Below are positions 48,539-59,560 of a stretch of 64,000 nt of DNA, piece after piece. How positions within the stretch are numbered: position 1 is the stretch's first letter; each line of letters starts with the position of its first letter. The notes beneath the pieces were generated by a model. It ran no database searches. It saw nothing but the letters and a program-made list of their open reading frames with translations, and had not been told where the DNA came from. The translations under genes and the position numbers were made by a program. Source of the stretch: Porodaedalea pini (lineage: Eukaryota > Basidiomycota > Agaricomycetes > Hymenochaetales > Hymenochaetaceae); NCBI GenBank assembly GCA_002794775.1, contig NBAY01000014.1:310001-374000 (forward strand), given 5' to 3'.

Positions 48539-50943
48539 TTACTTGAGTCCCACGGCAGAATCATAATTCTTATCCCAGTCATCATTAGACCAATGTTCCA
48601 TCATAGCGTCATCAATTCGCGCCTTTAAACTATGCTCGCAGTGATCGCGAATTGCGTACACTGCATCGGCAATGTTCATTTGTGCATGCAGACTATCGGG
48701 GGACAACCACGACGTAAGATTCCTTTGGATGTCGACATTGGAAAGTGAGGGTAAGATCGAAGTCGGATGTGACAAAAACTGGCTGTACGTGAGAGGCAGG
48801 ACACCTAGAATATCCTCCATGTGGTCCTCGAAGTCATATTCGCCTTCGTCGTCTTCATCCTCCCTTCGCGACCTCAAGTAGAATAAGCGCTCTCCAACAC
48901 GAAAGATAACACGACAGTGATTGTGCACGTCATAGAGGATGGGAATGATCTCGCCCAAAGCCTGAAGTCGATTCCGTACAGAGACCGATGGAGTCATGTC
49001 CATAAAATCGGCGTCTAAGGCTCCCCATCGTGAGAGTGGCGCAATCCAATTCCAGATGCGTTCGAATGCCAGCCAGTCATTCGACCAGTTTAAAAATGGA
49101 CGAAGCCCATTATTCTGAACCTGCCACTGACGAACTACCTGCTCTACATGCTTTAGAGGGAGACGGTCTCCAAACTTGTGAGACTTCCGGATGTAATAGA
49201 ATATTGGCAGGTCTAAATTAACTGCAAGCTAGAAAATGCTCAGCGCACTAGAATGGAAGCCGCGGTCAGTGCCCAATAGACAAAATTACGCACCTGATAT
49301 ATCCTCTGCGGCGTAGGTATAGCACTTGCATCCGAAGCCATATTAAGATCGCTCCGGACGCTTTCAGGAGCCAAAACCATGCTTGACAATGAAGATGCGA
49401 GCCGGACGTCCCCGGAGATAGTCCCCATAAGCAAAAGGCCGTTTCCATCGTCAAAGTCAACGCATGAGAGTAGGTGCGGAAGTGGTAAGTTGTCCTTAGA
49501 AACGGAAATGTAATCGCCGAAGGTTGAGAGTGGATGGCTATCGCTGGACTCTGTTGGTGCACGAACAGACGCTAATGAAATAACAGGAGACCACCACCGA
49601 CGTTTTTTCAGCGATGTCATACAAAGAACCACTTTTCCGGATGATCCCAATTGGTAGCGGTGGAGGTACCTATGACCCGGAACGTTCGGCGGATTCTTGC
49701 TCAGTGCTTCTATCATAGAGAAAGCTCCCATCTTCCCGCGCCTTTCGTCGAACATTATTAACGCTTGTCGGAGCCTTGAGGATGTATCTTGAAAGTAGAC
49801 TCGCATTGCTACAACTTTCTCTATCCCACAAGCGACTGCAGACGCGTCCAAAAATTGTCCATCGCCGACTTGTTCAAGGAAGGGCAATACTGCAACATGC
49901 TTCGAACCGGTGTGTGAGCCATTGTTCGATACGTCTGACATGGCAAAAACCTGAATTGCTGTGCGATGCATTGTGAATATGTACCCATTCCAGATGGTCA
50001 TCGTTATGCATGATTCCTGCGAGGAAATTGTCAAGAAGCTCAGTTATAGTATTGAGGAGGGCTTACAATAGGAAGGGGGCAAAATCTCTGCGGAGAGGTA
50101 CTGTGTGGCAAGCATAAACTGTACGAGCTTCCCGTTTTCCAGTTCGCCATGTACGGATAAGTGTCGTCTCCCTTTCGAGCAGCGAAGCCGACAAGGTCTC
50201 CTCGTAGAAAGCGTACGTGTGACGCATCAGGTATCTCTGCGAGCTGACTGAATGCCGCTTTCTTCGAAGACTGAGAAATACCAAGGATTAGAATGTACGG
50301 CACACTGGTAAGCACAGGTTTAGACGCATGCTCTCGAGTAAGTAGAAGAAACAGGCGTACGACACTCCTACTGTGATGGCACACCGAACATCCCGGCTAC
50401 AATCGTCGATCTGCCCATCGATGACGGGTGCCTGCAGATATATCTTTGCGGCAAGTCGTAACTCGCCCTCGGACGCGATCTCCCACATAGACAGCTCGCT
50501 CAGCTCAGCATCCGCAGATGCAATTAAACACCAATGTCCGAGAATCAGTTTAAGCCAAGTTATTCCGAGACCACGACGGTTTTCAATCCTGCGAACAGAT
50601 AAATTTCTGTCCGCAGTTGCATAGTTTCGGTCGAGTATAATGGCGTGCTTAACCCATGACTCAATAACGTGTGCGTCCACGTCCTCGACACCGCGTAGAT
50701 TATACGGGACACACAGGGATCGGGCTTTCACATATCGGTCGAATACATGAACCCAAAATTGCTTGTCACCCGAGATTGCACTTGATAATGTAGAGCACGT
50801 CTATCAAAAACATATAAGGTGTTAGGAACGCGGGGTTTGCGGCTACAATAACTCACCTGGCGAAGGCGAATTACATCCTGCAAGTCTAGGTTTGACCAGA
50901 CTATCGAATGCACATCTTGAGGAAGTGATAGTATGTTCGGCAT
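48539..50943 (-). CDS. F-box protein, paralogue A
   Basis: F-box proteins recruit substrates to SCF ubiquitin ligases through Skp1. Exon 1 from ATG 50941-50943 reads MPNILSLPQDVHSIVWSNLD and continues with LQDVIRLRQ, a short F-box. An intron (GTGAGT...TAG) leads to TCSTLSSAISGDKQFWVHVF. Later blocks are VESWVKHAIILDRNYATADR, WLKLILGHWCLIASADA, SVPYILILGISQSSKKAAF, FLRGDLVGFAARKGD, CVDFDDGNGLLLMGTISGDV (beta-propeller-like), and a C-terminal region FLNWSNDWLAFERIWNWIAP to NYDSAVGLK, with TAA at 48539-48541. About six introns; no break noticed. The architecture resembles large Agaricomycete F-box families of unknown targets. Confidence 0.75.
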
Positions 50944-51251
50944 ACTGCTCGCCTTGGATCCTAGTTGAACCAAGAACTGATTGAATTGAGCTGAGTGTCT
51001 GGAAGGGGTTTACGATTCCGAATTTATGAGGATTGTGAAGGCCGCGAATGGTAAGGGAGGGGTGAAGCGAAGTCACCTTTTTTTGACCTTGACGACAGGA
51101 TAGAACAATCAGCCACAACGAAGACGAACAATGGGACAGGCTCATCTCATTGGCTTATGTGTGGCCGACGCGACCGAGTCGCCGTCCGGGTGATCTTGTT
51201 TTTGCGCAAAACGCCACACGTAAATAGGTATAAATATGGACTTACCTGATC

Positions 51252-51813
51252 ATGACGAAAGGTCCTATTGATAATCCGCGGCCATCCGTGAAACTCTCAA
51301 AACCATCCTTCCAGACGCTCAAGGTGAGTATACAAATAGTCTGTAGTACAGCATAATGAAAGAAGTTCTAAGGCAGAATCTTAGTCGGCATGGAATGATC
51401 ATCCTGCTGATCGGGGGTTACAACGGTGAGACTCAGTCAAGCAGTACAAATGGAATGTCAACAGTAACCTTAAAAGCTCAAAGGAATTCCAAAATTGTGC
51501 ATAATGTTGAAATATCAAATGTTTAGCTGGAAATAGATATCTGCATGGTGTTCTCGGTTCTGTCGACGGCAAACTCGAACAAGCACACTGGCCTACAAGC
51601 AATAACAAAGGTACTAACTAGCTGTACACTTTTCTGATGTATTTCGGCTTGTCCGCAGGGAAACGGAATTTCAACACCGTTCACAGACAAGAATGGTACG
51701 TCAACTTGAAGGCGACATCTTTCACGGACTTCTGGGTTTGTCGGGCACTGGAGCTCGTAAAGGCCGCGAGATTTATTTGTTTCTCTTGTTTGAAGACACA
51801 CTCATCAATTTGA
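51252..51813 (+). CDS. Small unknown protein, four exons (tentative)
   Basis: From ATG 51252 a reading of about 120 residues can be assembled over three introns with good borders (GTGAGT...GCAG, GTGAGA...TTAG, GTACTA...GCAG) that all keep frame. It starts MTKGPIDNPRPSVKLSKPSF, passes MIILLIGGYNAGNRYLHGVL, and ends ICFSCLKTHSSI with TGA at 51811-51813. I recognise no domain. The opposite strand also has open frames of similar length. Support comes only from splice-phase agreement. Confidence 0.35.
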
Positions 51814-52158
51814 TTTTAGTCCGCTTAGATGCATCGTGAAACAAGATGATGCATAGGTTGTGTACTTCGCGCAGGACAGGGAAAACGAGAGCCATCGGCG
51901 AAAAGCACAAGACAAAAGAAAGTCACCAAAGAGCTATAGCCGTTGCCAAAATGCCAGAAATTCTTGGGTGTTCCCAACTTCGTCGAAAACAAATGCTTGA
52001 CTGTCTATAAAGTCTCGATATCTGAAGTCACTGAGACTACTCATCAAACAACACCTCCTTTCTCCCAGTTGATCTGGTTATCAACTTTCCGAGAATTTCA
52101 GTACAGTTGATCTGTGCTCTCACTGAAGAAATTACACTCTTTAATCATTGTTCATACG

Positions 52159-53795
52159 ATGTCTGGCTACATCCCCTTCGATGCGAATGTCCAAGGACGA
52201 CCCGCCTGCTGGGACTGGACGAATCATAATGTGAGCGGTATTTTCTATGATAATAAATCACTTTCTTTCTTGTATTGACTTCTTCCTCAGATTGTTGACT
52301 ATATTACTACTCGACGTGGTGTAGCACTTGCCGCCTATCAGAACGAAGGACACAGCATACATGGCTTCAATGATATGCTCAATCTTGTTCTCCTACCATG
52401 TCTGTGCGTCCTTTCCCTTTCCTGATAAAAATGTTGTTTTTGGCTCACTTGACATAGGACGAGATATGACACATATGCGTACAAATCCGATGGTATAACT
52501 CTGCAGGAATGCAAAGTGTCTTTCCATCTCCGGGATAATATTCCAATTGCGGATGTCTACTCTGCCCTTGGTATGACACCAACACCTCTTACGTTCGTTT
52601 ATCTCACACTGGTTAATGCATCATTTTTGACAATAGGCTGGTTCATATCATATGCTGAAATACCTACAAAGGACCTTCTGGGAAACCAGATTCGGCACGT
52701 CTGCTTCACCCGCCTCTGCTACCAGATAGCTGCAGATGTCAAACGAAATCTCAAAACTAAAAGTTATTCCCCGAAGGCCACTTTCTACCCGAAGAAAACT
52801 CACATGCTCCTCGTCGGAACATTTCCATTTCTAACCACTGAAGCCGGTACTACACCTCTCCAGGGCATACCAGACGTTTCGATATCGTTTTCTGCATCTC
52901 TACCATATGATGCTGCAGATCGCTCAAGTACTGCAAGAGCTGGCTCAAAAGGAGCCAGACTCGATACTCTTAATGCCATTAATGGAACGCCCTCAATGCG
53001 AAGTGTCACTGCTGGAATGACTCAGCTCGAACCTAATTTCGCAGGAAATTGTGCCGAAACCCTTAATTTTGCAAGGTGTGCTCATTAAAACAACTTTGGT
53101 AGTCAGGGCACAATGAAACTCACGTCTGATAATCATAGCCAGTACAGCACCGATCCAAACACTATAACTGTTGGCTTCGGACAATCTTTGGATGTGAAGA
53201 AAGTCGGGGGCAGCTTCAAATCAATGCAGGAGCATCTGAGCGAAGCGCATACCGATCCATGCCGTAGTTGTCGCCATCTATTCACTGGGGGAAGTGTAAC
53301 TCAACAAGATTTGGGATCTGGAATGATATGGGGACCTATTCCTGATAACTACCGTCTTCAGGAGAATTGGGCCGCGAGGGTAAGACTTGCGCTTCATTAT
53401 CTCTTGTGAAATTAGCTGAAAGCTTCACTCAGAATGAAGTTCGTCCCTGCGCGTTCTGCTATCGACGTTTAGATCAAACTTCAGCGTACATGCAAAAGGT
53501 GTGTTTCTTCTTTGTAATTTTGCTTTTCTGTAAGCGATGCTCACCGAAGTCGAAATTTAATACCCAGTGGTGCAATGCCAACTGCTATGACAGCTATGTG
53601 ATGCGTTCTCAAGCTTCTACTGGTTGGCCTCCCAATCCAGCGCAAACCAACTGGGTGCATCAGGGTCAAGCTTCGGGAGCAGGTCCGAGTCAACGACCAC
53701 GAGCTCCCGCAATAGCAGGTTACCCTTACCCTCCGATTACAGGATACTACAACATGGCCGAAAATCACGAGTTCAATAACAACTACTTTCATTGA
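52159..53795 (+). CDS. Probable zinc-dependent deaminase-fold protein with C-terminal zinc finger
   Basis: The start ATG at 52159 gives MSGYIPFDANVQGRPACWDW. Introns near 52210-52291, 52397-52460, 52574-52635, 53072-53102, 53379-53434 and 53499-53550 keep the frame. Two motifs form the metal site of cytidine-deaminase-like folds: GNCAETLNFA (Cys 53050-53052, Glu 53056-53058) and DPCRSCRHLF (Cys 53260-53262 and 53269-53271). They are about 57 residues apart. GNCAE is the style of YwqJ-like and related nucleic-acid/nucleotide deaminases, a superfamily known to include fungal members. A separate Cys pattern follows (RPCAFCYRRL, then QWCNANCYDSY), resembling a treble-clef finger, and then a Pro/Gln/Tyr-rich tail. 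No signal peptide is evident. Substrate unknown. Confidence 0.62.
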
Positions 53796-54032
53796 TGGTC
53801 ATAATTTCCGTTGTCTTTAGATAGATGATGGACAAGCACGTCTTCAGCAAGACTCTCTTATATAGCTTATGTGTGACGTATGACTAAATGACTACTCGAT
53901 ACATTATGAACCAGAGCTGCTGAGACGTAGGCTACAATACACTTAAGTGATTGCTTCATCAGATATCAACTAGAAAAGGGGCATAACAAGTTTGCCAGTC
54001 AATTAAATAATCCCTTGTGCCACCGAGCCGCT

Positions 54033-54889
54033 ATTACAGCCATTTTCATAAGTCCTGCGACACGTGCATGTCACGTGAAGTGAGCCGCGTCAGAGCCAAA
54101 GTGTCGAAAAATTAGAATGAATGCCTATTTTCTCTGTGAATTCTGCACAGTACCTGCTGATTAAGTACTCAAAAAAAAGGCACAGTTCTCAGGAAAAGAA
54201 ATATGTAAAATAGGGAGCAATAAATTGATTGTGTAGGCGGGTGGAGATCAAACAAGTGCAGCTGGTCTGTTCTCTCACCCATTTCCACTGAGATGCAAAA
54301 ATTATGGCTCCCCTACATCTACCTATAAAATTCTTTTCTGTATCTGTAAATTAAGTATATGACTATACCAACATCTCCTGCAAGTTTGAAGCCAATCCAT
54401 TCAGTATTCATGGTCCAGCAGCAAGATTTGTGTTCCACTTCAAGCTCTTTCCACCCTCCTTTTCTCACAACAGGTCTTGCAGAGTAGAACACAAATCTTG
54501 CTGCTGGACCATGAATACTGAATGGATTGGCTTCAAACTTGCAGGAGATGTTGGTATAGTCATATACTTAATTTACAGATACAGAAAAGAATTTTATAGG
54601 TAGATGTAGGGGAGCCATAATTTTTGCATCTCAGTGGAAATGGGTGAGAGAACAGACCAGCTGCACTTGTTTGATCTCCACCCGCCTACACAATCAATTT
54701 ATTGCTCCCTATTTTACATATTTCTTTTCCTGAGAACTGTGCCTTTTTTTTGAGTACTTAATCAGCAGGTACTGTGCAGAATTCACAGAGAAAATAGGCA
54801 TTCATTCTAATTTTTCGACACTTTGGCTCTGACGCGGCTCATTTCACGTGACATGCACGTGTCGCAGGACTTATGAAAAAGGCTGTAAT
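54033..54889. repeat. 857 bp near-perfect palindrome (foldback element)
   Basis: Arms 54033-54435 and 54487-54889 (403 bases each) are reverse complements with only a few mismatches, around a 51-base spacer (54436-54486). The ends read attacagcc and its complement. The arm contains cacgtgcatgtcacgtg and the inner end agcaagatttgtgttc. No coding sequence. Flanking bases do not show a clear target duplication. It may be a foldback/MITE insertion or an inverted duplication formed during replication. Confidence 0.92.
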
Positions 54890-55219
54890 GATGGGATTTT
54901 CGTTGGGTGCATATCCGAGTCATCCGATACAAAGGAAGAAGAGATTCAGTTTCGGCTGAAACCATCATTCCCTGCTGAAGCTTCAGATCATATAGATATA
55001 TATGATGTGCCAGACTTCGCAAAGGACTTTGTCTGCGTCGACGTGACTCCGTGTTCTGAGGCAAAGATCCTGGAACATACATGAGGCACAACTTAAGAAA
55101 CCCTCAACACGTTTCTCTGATGGCAATTTAATTGTTTTCTTGGTTGAGGACGACTTGTCCTTAGCGCAGATGGCAGTGGAAATTTTGAGCGTAGCCGTTA
55201 CTTTATCAACAAAGCCGAC
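54890..55219 (+). other. Segment between palindrome and F-box B; possible gene remnant
   Basis: The open frame leaving the palindrome reads GIFVGCISESSDTKEEEIQF and continues to AKDFVCVDVTPCSEAKILEH before TGA near 55082. It looks protein-like but has no recognisable domain and its N-terminus would lie inside the palindrome arm. It may be a gene fragment cut by the palindrome. Confidence 0.3.
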
Positions 55220-57611
55220 TCACCTAAAGTATCGACTTGCATCTTTATAGTTGATGTTCCATTCATTATCGGACCAAGTTGCTATTGTAACATCATCTAG
55301 ACCCCTCTTCAGAGCAGTCATTTGATATTGCCTGATCCTAAAAAAGTACTGTCAATAAGACCTTGCTCGTCAAGATTCTGCGGCGATGCACGGTCCCGAA
55401 GGTTTCTCTGTGTAAAGTAATCAGAGAGATGCCTTTGATCGAAAGTGGTTCTGACAGAAGCTCTCCGTACGTGCGAGTGAGAATGCTTAAAATGATATCG
55501 TACTCATCTTCAAAATCTACCAAGCCTTCTTCATCCTCCTCCTGCCTTTGCGATCTGCAATAAAACAAGTGTTCTCCCACATGGAAGACGACTCGCCTGT
55601 GGTTTTCCGTGTTGTACATAATGGGAATGATCTCGCCTAACATCTGAAACCGATCCCTTGTGACGATTGAAGGGCTTAGACCCAGAAAATCATTGTCTAA
55701 GGCTCCCCATCTTGAAAGAGGAGTGATCCAATCCCATACGCCTTCAAACAATGACCAGTCATTCGACCAGTTTAAGAACGGCTGAAGCCCGTTGCGCTGA
55801 CCTTGCGACGGAAGAATTGCTCTCTCAAGAGGTCCAGGAGGAAGCTGATTTCCGAAAGTATAAGACTCATGTAGGCTATAGAACTCAGGAAGGTCTAAGG
55901 CAATTGGGGTCTTATAATATTCAATGAATATGAGTGAGCGTAATACTGAAAGATGATATGATGGACCTGAGAGATCCACAAGATGTTCGGTATGGTAGTT
56001 TCCTCTGGCTCCTGGGGCAGCTCTTTGCAGATGCTTCCAGGACATATTACTTCTTCCTCCATGAAAGACACAAGCTGGACGTCTCCCGAGATAGTCCCTA
56101 TGAGCAACAGGCCTCTTCCATCGTCGAAATCGAGACAAGATACCAAATGCAGAATTGGAAGTTCTTCTTTAGCGAGTGGTATATTCACCGAAAGCTGAGA
56201 ATGGATGGCATCGTTCAACTTGCGTCGGAGTATCTATGGATGCAACCGAAAGAGCAGAAGGTATCCATGGACAATACCTCGAAGAGATCGAGGAAAAGAG
56301 TTTTCGAGTCGAGTGTCCTATGCAGTATTGATGCAAAATGCAAGGCTCCGACACGCCGGGAGGATACCTGTTCAGCTCCTCAGTTACAAAAAAGGTGGGT
56401 ACCTCCTCTGGTTGTTCATTGAAATATATCAACGCCTGTCGAAGGTCGGAGTCAAAATCTTGAAAGTAGGCACGTATTGCCGCATCTAGCTTCTTCCACC
56501 CGGAGTCTGCAATGGAGATATCCACAAAAGGCCATCATATACTTCTTCACTAAGACGTAGGAGGGCGGCATACTCCGCATCAGCTTGTAGAATTACATTT
56601 GATAAGTTCGGAAGCTTGAAAACGTGAATTGCAATGTGGTGCAATGCGAATATGTTTCCGTTCCAAACTATAATCACTATGCATGGTTCCTAGAAGGACA
56701 GACATGAGAAGGAGACTTTGAAAGTAAAATGTAATTGACTTACAAGAGGAAGCGGGAGCGCATTTGCGAAGAAGCATCATTTGGCAGACACAACTGATGC
56801 AATTTTCCTATTGTCCAGTCAGTAACGTACGGATAAGTGACATCTCCCCTTCGGACAGTGAAGCCGATTAAATTGCCTCGTAACAGTCGAACATGAGAGG
56901 CATCAGGTATCTGAGCGAGTTGGCGGAAAGCGACTTTTCCCTGGGACTGAGAAATACTGAGGATAAGTATGCATGGGGTCCTTGAAGTAAGGCGTTAGAG
57001 TCGTGCATCGCAAGTAGGACAGAGAGGCTTACAAAGTTCTTACTTTAACGGCACATCGCAGACGTTCACTAGAGCTGTCATCGATAACAGGCGCCTCCAG
57101 ATAGATCCTTTCGGCAAGCCGTATTTCACCTTCCGACATGATCTCCCATACGGACTGCTTACTCTGCTCACTGTCTGCATATGCGATTTGACGCCAGTGT
57201 CCGAAAATGAGCTTCAGCCAGGTTACACCAATATTGCGACGGTTTCCAATTCTGCAAACAGATAAATTTCTGTCTGCCGTTACATAGCTTCGTTCGAGTA
57301 TAATGGTGTGCTTAACCCATGACTCAATGTTGTGTGCGTCCACATCCTCGACACCACATAAATTACACAGAGTGCACAAGGATCGCGCTTTCACATCTCG
57401 GTCGAATATATGGGTCCAAAGTTGCTTGTCTTCCGAGATTGCAGTAGATAATCTAGAGCATGTCTGGATACTCAAGGCACCAGCATTAGCAGTGCGAAGG
57501 CTACAACTGGTTATGAGATGTTACCTAATGAAGGTGGAGTATGTCTGCCAAGCTGAGCTTCGACCAAATTATCAAATGTACATCTTGAGGTAGTGCTAGA
57601 ATGTCTGGCAT
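55220..57611 (-). pseudogene. F-box protein, paralogue B, broken
   Basis: Clearly related to paralogue A throughout: MPDILALPQDVHLIIWSKLS against MPNILSLPQDVHSIVWSNLD, VESWVKHTIILERSYVTADR, CLDFDDGRGLLLIGTISGDV, FLNWSNDWSLFEGVWDWITP, SRWGALDNDFLGLSPSI. Exon 1 ends ILHLH followed by TAG (57525-57527) immediately before the splice donor, where A has CAG. Frame changes appear near 56525 (VYDGLL to DISIADSGWKK) and near 56200 (AFGEY to LAKEELPILHL). The C-terminal exon (WSDNEWNINYKDASRYFR) ends at 55220. Three independent lesions make this a pseudogene, although its first exon still looks well conserved. Confidence 0.75.
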
Positions 57612-57779
57612 AAATAGTGGTTCTGAAATGGATAGAAGAAGAATATATCAATGCCTGGTTCCCGACGAGCAGGCGATGGCATGGGAAATCTCTTAATTTG
57701 GCACACTGATTTTGCCACTTCAGGCTACCCCTCTGAGCAGACCAAGTAGGTCTATTTGTACACACAACTAATTGACCAT

Positions 57780-58020
57780 TTAGGTATTGAGCCTGGGCGT
57801 GCCCAATCCGCTGGGCACTCCCAGTGGGTGCGGGTTGGGTGTGCCCAATTTTTTTTACTGTGGGAAAGTTGGGTGCACCCAGATCATTTGGGCACTCCCA
57901 ACTGGGCCTGCCCAGTTTTTGGGCACTCCCAACCAGGCCTGCCCAGTTTTTGGGCACACCCAGTGGGAGTGCCCTGGGAGTGCCCAGATATGTCACTGTC
58001 ACTGACTGTCTGGGGGACTT
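57780..58020. repeat. Cluster of GGGCACACCCA / GGGAGTGCCCA motifs (left block)
   Basis: About 240 bases made of short palindrome-like words (gggcactcccaactgggc, gcccagtttttgggcac, gggcacacccagtgggagt). The words are the same as in the minisatellite at 58926-59560. The AT-rich 900 bases between the blocks hold no gene. The two blocks may be the ends of one non-autonomous element. Confidence 0.6.
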
Positions 58021-58925
58021 TTGGGCACACCCAATTTGTTTTTGCCATAAAATCTAGGGGCTTTATAAATGTTGTATTTTATTGTTTTTGATCCTACAAT
58101 TTAGTGATCTTGCTATTGACCATTGGCATGAGTTGAATTTTGGTCAAGATTAGTCTGCATCAGACAGGAAAGAATGCTGAGCATGCTAGACACACAGGAC
58201 AAAAAGATATTTGTTGCTATTAGAAAGACTAAGATAATAAAAATAATAGAGATAGTATTGAACAGTTCTATATACTGTAAGACAAATGGAGAAATAGGGA
58301 AATTGTACAGCAGTATGAGAGAAATGAAAATAAATATGAGTCAGCTAAAAGTGTAATGACTACTTAAGAAATCATTAATGATATTCTAACATTAAACATT
58401 GGGAATCAAGCTCCAGCATTCTAACTATATTAGAGAGATTATATGTCATAGGCTCTATGAGAAGTTCTAACTAGAGTGACATAGCTGCACTGGACACTTA
58501 AGTAGAGCAATTGAAAACTGAACAAGTGCAAAGGTCTGATACATTAGGATTAGTTTGAATGCCCAAGTAGAATAGAGAGTATAAACTAAGAGGGAAACTG
58601 AGATAGAAATGTAGAAAGAGTGTAAGCCCACTAGAGCATTCTTATCATTTCTAACATGTTGCTAACCTTCTGAACATCATAACATAACTTTGAGATACTA
58701 AGCATCTAACACTCTGAGATACACAAAGTATCAATACAGTGTAAAATCCTAGGATGAAGAGAACAAGAAAGGGAAGAGATTTGAAGTTAAAATGAAAGAG
58801 AGACTTGAAAGCAGTCAGACTTGAGCTGTGCTCAAATATCAGGCCTGGACTACTAAGCTTAAAAGATTAGATATGACTAGTTGACTGTATCTAAATCTTT
58901 TACAGGTACCTAGTTGAGTATACTC

Positions 58926-59560
58926 AGTATACCCAACTATTTGGGAGTGCCCAATTATCTGGGGGTGCCCAATTGGGCACACCCAACTATCTGGGGGGGC
59001 CCAGTTGGGAGTGCCCAACTATCTGGGGGGGCCCAGTTGGGAGTGCCCAACTATCTGGGGGGGCCCAGTTGGGAGTGCCCAACTATCTGGGGGGGCCCAA
59101 TTGGGCACACCCAACTATCTGGGGGGGCCCAGTTGGGAGTGCCCAACTATCTGGGGGTGCCCAATTGGGCACACCCAACTATCTGGGGGGGCCCAGTTGG
59201 GAGTGCCCAACTATCTGGGGGTGCCCAATTGGGCACACCCAACTATCTGGGGGGCCCAGTTGGGAGTGCCCAACTATCTGGGGGGGCCCAGTTGGGAGTG
59301 CCCAACTATCTGGGGGGGCCCAGTTGGGAGTGCCCAACTATCTGGGGGTGCCCAATTGGGCACACCCAACTATCTGGGGGGGCCCAGTTGGGAGTGCCCA
59401 ACTATCTGGGGGTGCCCAGTTGGGTGCGCCCAACTATCTGGGGGTGCCCAACTATCTGGGGGTGCCCAACTGGGTGCACCCAATTATCTAGGGGTGCCCA
59501 GTTAGGTACATCCAATTATCTGGAGGTGTCCAGTTAGGTACACCCAAATGTCTGAGAGTA
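58926..59560. repeat. 32 bp minisatellite, about 20 units
   Basis: Head-to-tail units of 32 bases with core cccaactatctggggg, followed by either ggcccagttgggagtg or tgcccaattgggcaca. The unit length is not a multiple of three, so all three frames are open over hundreds of bases and give artefactual PNYLGG/TIWG proteins. Units diverge towards the right end (taggtacatccaatt). Several G runs of 5-7 occur per unit. Confidence 0.95.

Noticed and set aside
54848..55084. A complete 78-residue gene starting inside the palindrome
   Set aside because: Its first codons lie in the palindrome arm, so the start is probably fortuitous. Kept only as a possible remnant.
58914..59537. Three overlapping 166-207 residue open frames rich in PNYLGG/TIWG
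   Set aside because: They arise from a 32 bp tandem repeat without stops in any plus frame. Period and composition explain them fully; no gene-like start or context.
58926..59560. Possible CRISPR-like array
   Set aside because: Units are contiguous 32-mers without unique spacers, in a eukaryotic genome. It is a minisatellite.
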